Position numbers and translations under genes: made by a program. The notes under the pieces were generated by a model. It searched no databases. It had not been told where the DNA came from and saw nothing but the letters and a program-made list of their open reading frames with translations. This document shows, in pieces, positions 32,757 through 41,863 of a stretch of DNA of 64,000 nucleotides; the first letter of the stretch is position 1, and each line of letters begins with the position of its first letter. Source of the DNA: RGIG3701 sp030530205 (GTDB taxonomy: Bacteria > Planctomycetota > Planctomycetia > Pirellulales > Thermoguttaceae); NCBI GenBank assembly GCA_030530205.1, contig JAUMVK010000002.1, forward strand, positions 179,481-243,480. Direction: 5' to 3'.

Positions 32757-34077
32757 GGTTCATCCGACAAGTGCGTACCGACACCTTTTAATCCCCAGGA
32801 TTTTTAGCTTGAAGTATTCTCCATCGCGAAAACCATAAGCCTGACGTTTCATCGTCTTGATCTTGTTGTTCAGTCCTTCCAATGGACCGGTGGAAATCGG
32901 GACTTCGTACCAGGTTAGTATGTTTTCAAGGTGGTTTTCAAGGGTCATACAAAAGTACGTAAGAGCCTCTATTTTAAGCGCTCTCGCTTACTTCAGCCAA
33001 TCCTCCGCAAATTTTCTGGCCGACTGTTTGTCGGTCTGGCTCCATAATTGGTAAAGGTCTTCTTTCAGGTAATACATTTTCGACAATCGGTCGTTCAGCC
33101 GTAGTGCTTTTTCGAGGCGCTGCGGCTCGTTTTTGGATGGATCAAGGTTCTCTTTGTGTTTTAGCAGGATAAATCGTGTTTTTTTAATTGCGCTTTTGGC
33201 TTCCGAATCGGTGGCTTCTTTATATATTGTCCGTCGGCAGGAAGTAATCGCCTCGTTCATCTGTCTGATAATATGAAAATGGTCGTACACCAAAACGGCC
33301 TTGGGAAAGTACTCTTTTACCGCTTGCGTGAAGGCTGGGGACATGTCGATCGCCACGCTTTTGATTTTGCACCTTGATTTCCGTACTTTCTCGTAAAATC
33401 CCTTGACCGCTTCTTTGCCGCGGCCTTCACCGACATACAACGGAGTCATTGTGTCCAAGTCCACAATGACCGTCATATATTTGTGTCCTTTTTTCACAGC
33501 GATTTCATCGATGGCGATGTTTTTCACTTTTCTCAGGGGCGGGTCGGCGTAATGTTTTTGAAGGTCTTTTTTGTCGATCTCCTTGATCGTATCCCAGGAA
33601 ACGCGAAGTATTTCCGCTGCGGCTTTACAGGTGCAATGCGCCAGCAGCTTCTTCGCATACTGCGCGAAAAATCGTGTATATCGTACGTTTTCTTCTGCAA
33701 ACTCCAAATGAACTTGCCTGCAACTGCCGCAATGATGGCAATTAACGCGAGGAATCATCAGATGTATTTCCGTCTCGAGATTCCCCGATGGTACACCGAT
33801 AAAAACCCGCTCTTTCCACCCTTTTGTCGAAACATTCTTCGACCCGCACACAGGACAATGAAGTGAATCTGTCCTCCGAATTCCCCGGATTACGATTTTG
33901 TGATCTTTTTTTCTGGAAATGTCCGTGACACGGTATTGACGAATTCCCTGCTTGTGGTATAATTCAAATGCGGACATGGTTCTTCCTCGTGTATATGGTT
34001 TGCTGTTTTTTTTACATTATACACTGAACCTGTCCGCGTTTTAATTATTTTTCCGGTACGCGGTTACCGGATGAACC
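32757..34077 (-). mobile_element. ISL3-family insertion sequence with exact target duplication
   Basis: 1321 bp. The terminal inverted repeats start GGTTCATCCG (32757-32766) and end CGGATGAACC (34068-34077), with further matches inward (GCGTACCG in both). An 8-bp direct repeat AAAAATAA flanks it exactly (32749-32756 and 34078-34085), the length expected for ISL3. It holds one transposase gene, inactivated by a stop. The clean target duplication shows simple insertion, without later rearrangement at the ends. Confidence 0.85.
32760..33977 (-). pseudogene. ISL3-family transposase with in-frame stop
   Basis: N-terminal zinc-ribbon 'CPVCGSKNVSTKG' and 'CHHCGSCRQVHLEF', then a helix-turn-helix, then the DDE domain: 'IAIDEIAVKKGHKYMTVIVD' (D..), 'VAIDMSPAFTQAVKEYFP' (D), and 'STGPLEGLNNKIKTMKRQAY' (E). 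TAA at 32988-32990 cuts the frame, which continues without shift to 32760 with the last catalytic Glu. A CAA-to-TAA change would explain it. As read, this copy cannot move itself. Confidence 0.85.
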
Positions 34078-34085
34078 AAAAATAA

Positions 34086-34230
34086 TAAAGCTGTAGGGGG
34101 TCCAACCAAAATTCAGAATTATCAGATGCAGAGGTGGGTCTTCAGTCCCACTACGTTGGAAACAACCAGAGGAAAAAAACATGTCCATGTCCAAAATTCC
34201 TTTGCTTTTAACTTGAATTGAAATAGTTTC
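34086..34230 (-). repeat. Conserved leader region upstream of repeated gene, copy 1
   Basis: Similar by eye to 44036-44200 upstream of copy 2, with shared blocks around 'CTTCAG..CCCA', 'AACAACCA' and 'TTGAGTTGAAATAG/CG'. The IS separates it from its gene. Could be a promoter/leader or the end of a lost upstream gene. Confidence 0.4.
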
Positions 34231-34312
34231 AAGATCAATTATAGCGAAAGAGCTCTAATTTAAGAGGGCTTCTTGGTGGGTGAAATCTTTGAATGGGAAC
34301 CTTGGGAATTTT

Positions 34313-34326
34313 TGTTATTAATAACA
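34313..34326. repeat. Recurrent palindrome TGTTATTAATAACA
   Basis: Exact copy, just beyond the 3' end of the PIN-like gene and next to the repeated leader region. Confidence 0.6.
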
Positions 34327-34379
34327 GGTCAAAGACAAAGGCAAGTAAATATTTGAATGCCCAAATTGTCATTATATGT

Positions 34380-35660
34380 CTATTTTTTGCTTCTAACGGT
34401 GAATTCAATTTTATTGCAGTGTTCAAAGTCATGAAGAAGCAATTCCAAATCAATCATGGAAATATTAAAGGCAGGCTGATCTAGTGGGAGCACTCGATCT
34501 TTTCCAATTAAAATGGGATGATTGTGGTGTTTTCTGAAAAATTTTTGATAACCTCCTATTTCAATATGACAATTACGGCCATTTAAACAGTCAGATGAGA
34601 GTCCCTTGGTATTTGCCTTGACTTTGAACAGCTTTTCCCACTCTCTGACTGCGCAATATGTAAATGATTGAAAAACATTATAGTTTGGGTCTATGTAAAT
34701 ACAATAACAAATGACATTGTGAGTGTTAAAAAGCAAATCTCTCACAGTATTTGCATGCTGCTTTAAAGCGATGAAATTATCTTCCATACAGTCCAGTTTA
34801 AGATTGTCACATTTCAAAATATTAAACTCTTTTGGATCTTCTGAATAGGCTTCACCAAAGAGCATGGAATAATAATGGCACTCTATCAAAGTTGTTGCTT
34901 TGTAAAACTGTTCAAAAACATCCTTGTCGTGAGTTAAAATACAAGTTTCAATTCCATTTACTACTGCATTATATATTGCCGCCACAACCAGTGCACCATC
35001 TGGGTATATTCTTTTAGGCCCATCTTTCTCAATTGTAAAACGTTCGGAAACGACTTCAGGAGAGGGAGCCTTTTTGGCGATAGAATGCACACGAGGGCCT
35101 AGCTCTTTGATAACAGCCTCCATTTGTTGGCTTTTAATTTTATTGGGGTATTTGAATTGTGCTAAAGGACCTGGAAGTATCTCTCTTAATGCAAGACACT
35201 GTATGTAATACAAATACGAGGTTGGAATATATTCTTTGTTTGGCAATTCCCAAATAGATACTGGAGATTCTTTTCCTTCAACAGCATCTTGAACATATTT
35301 TTTAATTTCACCATTGTTACCATTGTTATCATTAAGCCAGAACTTGAGTTCACCCGCAATCTCTGGGACAATTTGTAATCTTCCCTTTTTTTCAAGAACA
35401 TATTTCCATAATTCAGGATCGGTTTTTCCAATAAAAAAATTGGCATCACAAAAAATCTGGGTTTCAAAACGTCTGCTTGTATTCAGGAAATGGTGAAGAA
35501 TGGCAGGTTCATAGGGATAATCTTCATGATTATGAGTCAAAGCTTGAATCCAAATTCTTCCTTTGGGAGGAGCTATTGAGGGCATATTATTTACAGCACG
35601 AATACAAGTAGAATTTTTTTCAATATGAGCCAATGTCAGATTTTTGGGTTTTTTAGCCAT
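34380..35660 (-). CDS. Hypothetical protein with PIN-like nuclease features
   Basis: 426 residues; AAGGAAGAA precedes the ATG. No firm family, but acidic residues sit in a PIN-like order: 'TQIFCDANFFIG' (first Asp after a beta strand), 'IVPEIAGELKFW' (Glu in the following helix), 'YPDGALVVAAIYNAV' (Asp), and 'CILTHDKDVFEQF' (Asp pair at strand end). The C-terminal 150 residues are Cys/His/aromatic-rich and unassigned. Possibly an RNase effector. It stands alone but runs parallel with the TIR pair and lipase-like gene. Confidence 0.5.
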   Translation of the reverse strand: MAKKPKNLTLAHIEKNSTCIRAVNNMPSIAPPKGRIWIQALTHNHEDYPYEPAILHHFLNTSRRFETQIFCDANFFIGKTDPELWKYVLEKKGRLQIVPEIAGELKFWLNDNNGNNGEIKKYVQDAVEGKESPVSIWELPNKEYIPTSYLYYIQCLALREILPGPLAQFKYPNKIKSQQMEAVIKELGPRVHSIAKKAPSPEVVSERFTIEKDGPKRIYPDGALVVAAIYNAVVNGIETCILTHDKDVFEQFYKATTLIECHYYSMLFGEAYSEDPKEFNILKCDNLKLDCMEDNFIALKQHANTVRDLLFNTHNVICYCIYIDPNYNVFQSFTYCAVREWEKLFKVKANTKGLSSDCLNGRNCHIEIGGYQKFFRKHHNHPILIGKDRVLPLDQPAFNISMIDLELLLHDFEHCNKIEFTVRSKK

Positions 35661-36039
35661 GCTTCTTCCTTATAATAAAATTATAATTCAATGGCCGTAA
35701 CAAACGATAGTCCCCATTTTCGAATGATGGAGTTGGTAAAATGAAACAAGTCATTGGTCAAATACAACTCACAATGTATTAATTTGTTCAGCTTTTCTGA
35801 AACCGTTGCTCTTATCCTTTGAAAACAAATCTATGGCGAAGTAGATCATTTAGGCAACTCTTTTGTAACAATTTGATTGAACAAGTGCCAGCTTTTACCC
35901 ACAAATTATCCCATCCTTCATGTACCAGCAATTCCCAATCCTGTCGCCTCAATTCGATTGGGTCATTGGATTTTAGTGAATATTATCAGGTTCAACTCAA
36001 GGCTTATCTGTAATGGCTGAGTCTGTGTAATATATTGCT
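35661..36039. other. Intergenic region, no gene seen
   Basis: AT-rich 380-base spacer between the PIN-like gene and the membrane-protein gene. No frame with ribosome binding site and no clear hairpin. Confidence 0.4.
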
Positions 36040-36501
36040 TTATGACTGTAAAACCGAATAGATCATCCCAAATACAGATCCCCCAATCATTAAATAAAAA
36101 TAAAGCAGATAGGACTCAAACATAAGTTGAAAGGGTGTGGGATTCTGTTCAAATCGATCTAATGTTAAGTCGTAAAGTTTTTCTCGAGTTCCCTCCAATC
36201 TCTTTTCAATTGTCCAGTCATACAATTTACGAAACATTTTCTCCTGATATAGGAAATACGCATCGTAATACCATAAAATGAGAACAGGAACAATTAAAAA
36301 ATAAGTATATGTGTTGAAGAAATCTTTTTGGTTCATCAATGCGATGATACCCAACAAAATCCCAATAGCCCACTTCTTCATTGAAAATGAATTTTGAGCC
36401 ATTCTGGTTATACAGGCTTGGATAATGTCAATTTCCTTATGCAAAATTTCAATTGGGATTTTTTCACCAGATTCATTGTTTTGGATACACATAATAATCA
36501 T
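36040..36501 (-). CDS. Two- to three-helix membrane protein paired with a TIR protein
   Basis: 153 residues. A helical cytoplasmic-type N-terminus ('EILHKEIDIIQACITRMA') is followed by hydrophobic segments at about 43-57, 66-83 and 131-150, with an amphipathic helix between. The layout resembles membrane partners (SLATT-like or related) found beside TIR and nucleotide-signal proteins. No catalytic motif. It follows the TIR gene by 120 bases on the same strand. Possible role: membrane-disrupting effector controlled by the TIR protein. Confidence 0.55.
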   Translation of the reverse strand: MIIMCIQNNESGEKIPIEILHKEIDIIQACITRMAQNSFSMKKWAIGILLGIIALMNQKDFFNTYTYFLIVPVLILWYYDAYFLYQEKMFRKLYDWTIEKRLEGTREKLYDLTLDRFEQNPTPFQLMFESYLLYFYLMIGGSVFGMIYSVLQS

Positions 36502-36623
36502 TGTTTCAGGGATTTCCCCAAATCTTAAGTCCTTTTTCTAAAGTGATAGTAGGATATTTTTCATAAACGATAAAACGAATTTCCCAATGTTAGAAAAGAT
36601 TATAAAAGTTCTTTCACCCCTTT

Positions 36624-37124
36624 TTACAAATTCTTTCCCCAAGGGATATTAGGACCGATCATAATATAACTGACTTTAGAATTTTTGCTTACAATATCAA
36701 TGTGAGGATATAGGTGTAAATATTCATTACCAAAACATGCATCAGATATGTCATTATACGTTGGAATTATAACAATTTCTTTACCCAAAGCATCTGCATA
36801 GCCAATTTCCCATGGACACCATACAGATGCTTTGGAATGTTCAGTAGCCAAAAAGAAAAAACGTTTAGCTTCTTTAATATTTCTCTGAATAGCCTCTGCA
36901 GTCTTTTGGTCAGGAGTCGAAGGAAGTAATGGGTCCAGCCAATCAACGTATAAAAAAATTCCGAGTCTCTTGAAATCTTTGAACAATCCTTCTACTAATT
37001 CCTTATCCTTATGACTATGACATAAGAAAATTTTATATAAAGGATTTCTTTCAGCGGCTTTTATCGAAAATGAAATATCATTCCTTTGGGCTATTTGACG
37101 TAAATAATTTTGAGGAATGGGCAT
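36624..37124 (-). CDS. TIR-domain protein
   Basis: 166 residues; AAGGAA upstream. The TIR fold is visible: 'YKIFLCHSHKDKELVEGLFK' (betaA and alphaA, BB-type start), 'LGIFLYVDWLDP' (betaB), 'RFFFLATEHSKASVWCPWEI' (betaD and the W-x-x-x-E-like helix carrying the presumed catalytic Glu), 'KEIVIIPTY' (betaE). Such stand-alone TIR proteins either cleave NAD+ or make signal nucleotides in phage defence. Coupled with a membrane protein downstream. Could be either effector or sensor. Confidence 0.75.
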   Translation of the reverse strand: MPIPQNYLRQIAQRNDISFSIKAAERNPLYKIFLCHSHKDKELVEGLFKDFKRLGIFLYVDWLDPLLPSTPDQKTAEAIQRNIKEAKRFFFLATEHSKASVWCPWEIGYADALGKEIVIIPTYNDISDACFGNEYLHLYPHIDIVSKNSKVSYIMIGPNIPWGKNL

Positions 37125-37697
37125 TGAACTAATTCCTTAGTCAAATTATTACTAAATTTCAAGAGTTCAAATCAAACTTATTTTATAATACCATCTTTTC
37201 AAATCATTACAAGGGGGAGGGGCCACTTTCAGATTGTTTAGTGATATTACCTCATCTTTATGCCAGGAATAACAGAACCAGTTTAGAAGTCTTCAGAAAA
37301 GGAACAAAACATTTTCCTGTAAAGGGACATCCAGAGAAAGAAATAAAAGAAAGTTAGGCCCCTATGACGAAATCATCCTTCATCTTTTCCTCCGGAATCC
37401 TTCACATCCCAGAATCCATTCAGTTTTCTTTTTAAATTCCCAATGCCTCGCTTTGTGAGCAAACCTTGACATTTTGAAGGTTCGAGGTGGTTTCCGTTTC
37501 AAGAAGTCATTTTCCTAAAAATATAAACATGTCCTAATTAACAAAGCTGCGAACAAAAGTACATTCTCTTTCCTGAACGTAACAGAGGGAATTTCCACCT
37601 CTGTCACGACAGCAGATCGTGAAGAGAAACTGGATTGGCCGAGGCACTTCACGAAGTGATCCGAGATGCCGTTCAAGGAGCGATTCCATCAAAGATG
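37125..37697. other. Intergenic region, no clear gene
   Basis: 570 bases. A short plus-strand stretch near 37621-37700 reads protein-like ('TGLAEALHEVIRDAVQGAI') but has a stop just before it and no start, so at most a remnant. No other structure seen. Confidence 0.35.
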
Positions 37698-38750
37698 TCA
37701 ATGTGGAGACAATTCATCATTTTCCTTTTCTTCAGGAATTGACGATTCAAAAACCTCGTCCAAATACCCGGTTTTTCGAATTTTCTCTGTAAATTTACTA
37801 AAGACCTCGGAATGATTGTTTAGTTCTTCTTCACAGGCTTCCTTGATACTACTAAACGTTGGCTTTAATTTGTCGATGGGATTGTTCGGGGCACGCAAGT
37901 CGAAGAAAAGAGAATCTTTGGTTGCTTTCCTCTCCGAACTGAAAAAATAGGTTGTACGGAAAACTGCCACCAATCGTGCTGCAGATTCGTCCCAGCCTGT
38001 ACCAAGATGATTTTCCGGGTACTCGTGGACCAGGTTCGTGGATGGATCCAGAGCCGAAATCCAGTCAAGCTGTCCCAGTTCATTTTTACGGACCAACATT
38101 CCAGTAAGTCCTGCCACATGTGCCCCATGACTGTGTCCAATCAAGTGCGTTTTCTGCGGGTCAAGGCCCAAGGAAGTCATTTTACTTTGAATTTCTTTTT
38201 GGGATGTGGGGTCGAGAGTTGTGAAAGTCCGTGTTTTCCTCGCTTCTCCAAATAATTTCCATGTCAATCGGTTTGCAACCTCAGGTATCTGTTTAGCCTG
38301 TTCAACCGGAATGGCATTCTTGACAATTTCCGTAAATATATTGGTCAGCGTGGTTTCATCATTGTTTTTTTTACTTAAAAGTTTACGAACAATAGCAATA
38401 CTCCAACCAAAGATTTTCTTACTCCCAACAGATGACCATACACTCCAGTCCACCGCCAGAATATTGGCCTCGGGTCTTTTATCTACCAGAGCCTCAGCCA
38501 GTTGTGAAATGAGCTCAGACTTTATCGAGCTGTGTGCTCCATGAATGATGACGAAAGTGTATTTTGATGGGTCAACGGAATTTTCTTCCTCGGTCGTCTT
38601 CCATTGTCCGTGATCGTAAATCAAGACGGTTCCAGGTACGTAATTTCCATTAGCCATCTCACCTTCTGGGAACGCTTCACTGGCTCTTAGTGAAGAAATA
38701 TTTCCCAAGATTATAAGTATAAAAACAACCTGTTCGATTATTGATTTCAT
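37698..38750 (-). CDS. Secreted lipase-like alpha/beta hydrolase
   Basis: 350 residues from ATG 38750, which begins a signal peptide ('KSIIEQVVFILIILGNISSL'). An upstream ATG at 38783 is possible but spoils it. The alpha/beta-hydrolase features of the pancreatic-lipase type are 'FVIIHGAHS' (oxyanion), 'ILAVDWS', 'HLIGHSHGAHVAGLTG' (nucleophile elbow GHSHG with Ser), and 'ISALDPS' (Asp). The His is probably among those near residue 240-250. It would hydrolyse lipid or ester substrates outside the cytoplasm. Neighbours give no pathway. Confidence 0.7.
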   Translation of the reverse strand: MKSIIEQVVFILIILGNISSLRASEAFPEGEMANGNYVPGTVLIYDHGQWKTTEEENSVDPSKYTFVIIHGAHSSIKSELISQLAEALVDKRPEANILAVDWSVWSSVGSKKIFGWSIAIVRKLLSKKNNDETTLTNIFTEIVKNAIPVEQAKQIPEVANRLTWKLFGEARKTRTFTTLDPTSQKEIQSKMTSLGLDPQKTHLIGHSHGAHVAGLTGMLVRKNELGQLDWISALDPSTNLVHEYPENHLGTGWDESAARLVAVFRTTYFFSSERKATKDSLFFDLRAPNNPIDKLKPTFSSIKEACEEELNNHSEVFSKFTEKIRKTGYLDEVFESSIPEEKENDELSPH

Positions 38751-39085
38751 TTTTATCTGGTTCGTATTGTACAATAATACCATAAGTGATAAATATTATT
38801 TTACTACAAAGGATGGTTTTGTCAATGGGATCAGTCCCGAGGCTTTCCAGAAAAATTTCTTGAGTATTTTTAATTATCTCAAAATTTGAGCAAAGACCCC
38901 CCAATACATTCTTAAAAAATTTCATTCATTATTTTAATGATCCTGAAAAACAGGGATTTGATGGTTCAGAACGGTCCATCGGCCATTGATTGGACCGAAA
39001 ACAACTCCTAAGCCTTGGTGGAAAAAAGCTGATCAGGACAAACCAGAAAATTTTCAACTATTTTTTTATCCACGGCCCCAACCCC
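38751..39085. other. Divergent intergenic region
   Basis: Gap between the lipase-like gene and the secreted operon; apart from the promoter at 39086-39114 nothing is recognised. Confidence 0.4.
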
Positions 39086-39114
39086 TTGACAGTGTACTTG
39101 GGCAATGTTATAAT
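39086..39114 (+). promoter_or_regulatory. Consensus promoter of the secreted three-gene operon
   Basis: TTGACA (39086-39091), 17-base spacer, TATAAT (39109-39114): perfect sigma-70 hexamers at ideal spacing. The untranslated leader would be about 135 bases. Confidence 0.7.
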
Positions 39115-39257
39115 ATCCACTATGATTGTGGAAACTTTGATAAAAAATCCGGTCTTTCGAATTGCCATATATAAAATCAAATAGGATTTTTAGAAGTTCC
39201 CTCGAACCTTACAGAGTTTCATTCCCTTTAATTCTTCAGATTGGAGTATAAAGATTT

Positions 39258-40628
39258 ATGAAAACGAGAGCTTTTTTGGTTTCGGCCTTGTTGAGTTTCA
39301 TACTGGTTTTCAGCGTTTCTGCTCAAACCGACAGTGAAGTTAAACCCGAGGGTGGGAATGCCTCTGCTGAGGCATCTTCTACAGCGTGTCCGTACAAAGT
39401 TACGGAAAACGACAATGTGTACCTTCAGATTTCCAATGTTAAGCTGAGGTCTGAAGACCTGCCGCTGTATCCCTACTTTTATCTCTATGGAATGACAGAG
39501 GGAAAACAGAAGTATATTTCAGGGACTCATTCGCAGGCAGGAAATCAAATTTGCGAGAACGTTCTTAAGCCGTCAAGCTTTGAGTTTTATTTTGACAAGG
39601 AATATCAGGATTGCATTTTGAATGTTCATTCAGATTGGTATACCGGAGAAGAATTGGTAGCCAAAGGTGAACAATTCAACATAGCAGAACTGCTTAAATG
39701 GGCTGACGACCCCCAAAATGACGGTAAAACCTTCACACTGGAGATTTCAAAAGGAAACACCGTTGAACTGAAAAAGGGGGAGATTAAAAAAAATCGGTAC
39801 TACTATTTCCAGATCGTATCGTACAAGGTTACTTCAATAGACAATGAATACAAAAAGTATCTCTATGAAGCGTACAAGTCTTGGGTGACAGTCTCCCAGG
39901 AAGGCATCGCGGATAAGCAGATGAATTTTGACAAGAAAAATTTCACCCCGGAGACTGAGGACACACCAGATTTTGCGGAATTGTCTTTTGATAATAAAGA
40001 TAATTCCAAGAGAGAGTTTTTATTGTCCTGTAAGGCAAATAAAACCGTTACTTTTACAGTCGAGAACAAAACGGGAACGCTCGATACTATTGAACTTTCG
40101 ACTGACGATGTGATCAAACAACTTAACGATTGTATGCAGAAATTCCCGAACGACCACACAAAATGGTTTGTAAAATGCACCAGTAAAAACCAGTCTGAAA
40201 TTGAATTGAGTTTTGAGGGAATAAGAAAAATATACCGCATTACAACAGTGACGATTCCTGTCACTCATCCCACAAGGCAAAACCCTCGTTATGCTGAAAA
40301 AGGCTATGCGCCTTGGATGCGTATATATATTCAGAGAGAGGGGGTTCCGTGTGGAATCAAAAAAGACTATGCAACCCCTGGCAGACGCTCTTGGGATTGC
40401 AATGTTCCAAACGATGAAAATAATCGATTTGAAATACGTGAAGGAATCGATGCACATTTTTCACTTCAAATTAAAGATGCCGATACTTGGTTTTATGAAA
40501 TTGCATTACCTGCGATTTCAGGAATAACGGATCTGGATTTTTCCAAAAAGGTAGTTTATGAAGATTTGGGTTCAGACGTTGACAAAGACAAACGTACGAA
40601 AGTCGAATTCGAGGAAGTTAAGGAATAA
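39258..40628 (+). CDS. Secreted protein of unknown function, operon gene 1
   Basis: 456 residues; GGAG nine bases before ATG. Signal peptide 'MKTRAFLVSALLSFILVFSV' with cleavage after SAQ. The mature part is beta-rich with many aromatic and Lys/Asp residues, at least two domains, and four or so Cys spread widely ('STACPYK', 'NQICEN', 'QDCILN', 'LLSCKAN'), so disulfides are plausible. No known domain recognised. First of three secreted proteins with short gaps (23 and 6 bases). Confidence 0.6.
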   Translation: MKTRAFLVSALLSFILVFSVSAQTDSEVKPEGGNASAEASSTACPYKVTENDNVYLQISNVKLRSEDLPLYPYFYLYGMTEGKQKYISGTHSQAGNQICENVLKPSSFEFYFDKEYQDCILNVHSDWYTGEELVAKGEQFNIAELLKWADDPQNDGKTFTLEISKGNTVELKKGEIKKNRYYYFQIVSYKVTSIDNEYKKYLYEAYKSWVTVSQEGIADKQMNFDKKNFTPETEDTPDFAELSFDNKDNSKREFLLSCKANKTVTFTVENKTGTLDTIELSTDDVIKQLNDCMQKFPNDHTKWFVKCTSKNQSEIELSFEGIRKIYRITTVTIPVTHPTRQNPRYAEKGYAPWMRIYIQREGVPCGIKKDYATPGRRSWDCNVPNDENNRFEIREGIDAHFSLQIKDADTWFYEIALPAISGITDLDFSKKVVYEDLGSDVDKDKRTKVEFEEVKE

Positions 40629-40651
40629 CTTATATACAAAGAAAGGCTTAT

Positions 40652-41857
40652 ATGAGTGATAAAATGTTCAAGACATTTGTTGGGATCGGCTTGTTGGTCA
40701 TTATCTGTCTCTGTGGTTTCCTTGTTTTTCCTGGGAACAATGGACACGCTGAAGAACGACAATTTTCCGAACTGAATCGCATTGATCAGCAACGGCAAGA
40801 ATTGTTAGAAATGTTCAAGGTTGGTTTGCAGAAGAGCCAAATCAGTGGAAATGCAGCTCGAAACGAAGGCGAGAACCCTGAGTTTTATTACGGAATGGTT
40901 GAGGTGGCAATTCAACAATGTTCCCAATATCCGGATCTGATTGCGGATTTTTGGCAGCTGTTTGAAAAGTACCTAGATTCCAATAACTCCATTTCTGTCA
41001 TAGCGCGAATTGGATCGATTGACTTGTTTAACCAACAGGTCGACAGTTGCTTGAATCTTTGTAAAAACATTGATCAGTACAAAAGACTTTGGAAAACCAG
41101 TGAACGTATCGCTTCTTATCGTGAAGAAATCATTAAAAAAGAAGCCCAAAATGCTTTAAGTTTATTGGAAAACGCGGAGAAAAACGATGTGGGGCAGATT
41201 GTTAGAGTCCTGAAAAAACAAATTGGTGACGATAACATGAACCTGATGTCTGCGTATAATTTTCTTACTGAATATTCAGAAGAACTGGCCAATCAGGACC
41301 AGGAACGTTTTAATGCGATTGTTCAGAGTGCGAACAATCAGATTGTCTCTGGAATTGATAGTAAGATTGAAAACCTCAAAAATCGCTTCAATGCCATAAA
41401 AGAGAAGTGTCAAAAGGAAATGATCGAACCCGTGATTCTGAACTCAAATTCAAACCAGATTGAATACGGAGTTGGAGAATCGCATCAATTACTTTTGGAC
41501 ATTCAGTCGTTTATTGCTTCCGAATTGAATGTGGAACTGACACAAGCACTTTCCAGTGCTGCTCCTGACAAAGTGGTTCAATATCAAACAGTTTCCTCAG
41601 AATTGATGGAGAAAACCCGGATACTTAACCAAATAATATATAATCTTTGGGCAAACAGGGTTATTTCCAATGCTAATAATGTAAGTCAGTTTGACTCCAT
41701 GTCGAAGATTTCCATAGAATATCTTTATCCGGTCGTATCCTCCATGTACAACCGCAAGATGGAAAGTATCCTGACGGAAATCAAAGACCCGAATCAGATT
41801 TCGTCGAATGTATATAAAATGATTCTTAGAGACAAAGCGCCCTTGTCGGCGTTTTAA
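40652..41857 (+). CDS. Membrane-anchored or secreted helical protein, operon gene 2
   Basis: 401 residues; AAAGG upstream. A single N-terminal hydrophobic segment ('FVGIGLLVIICLCGFLVF') with no obvious cleavage site. The remainder is almost entirely helical, rich in Gln/Glu/Asn/Ser, with long amphipathic stretches fitting coiled coils ('IENLKNRFNAIKEKCQKEMI'). Not recognised. May be a scaffold or chaperone for its neighbours. Confidence 0.6.
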   Translation: MSDKMFKTFVGIGLLVIICLCGFLVFPGNNGHAEERQFSELNRIDQQRQELLEMFKVGLQKSQISGNAARNEGENPEFYYGMVEVAIQQCSQYPDLIADFWQLFEKYLDSNNSISVIARIGSIDLFNQQVDSCLNLCKNIDQYKRLWKTSERIASYREEIIKKEAQNALSLLENAEKNDVGQIVRVLKKQIGDDNMNLMSAYNFLTEYSEELANQDQERFNAIVQSANNQIVSGIDSKIENLKNRFNAIKEKCQKEMIEPVILNSNSNQIEYGVGESHQLLLDIQSFIASELNVELTQALSSAAPDKVVQYQTVSSELMEKTRILNQIIYNLWANRVISNANNVSQFDSMSKISIEYLYPVVSSMYNRKMESILTEIKDPNQISSNVYKMILRDKAPLSAF

Positions 41858-41863
41858 TGTACC

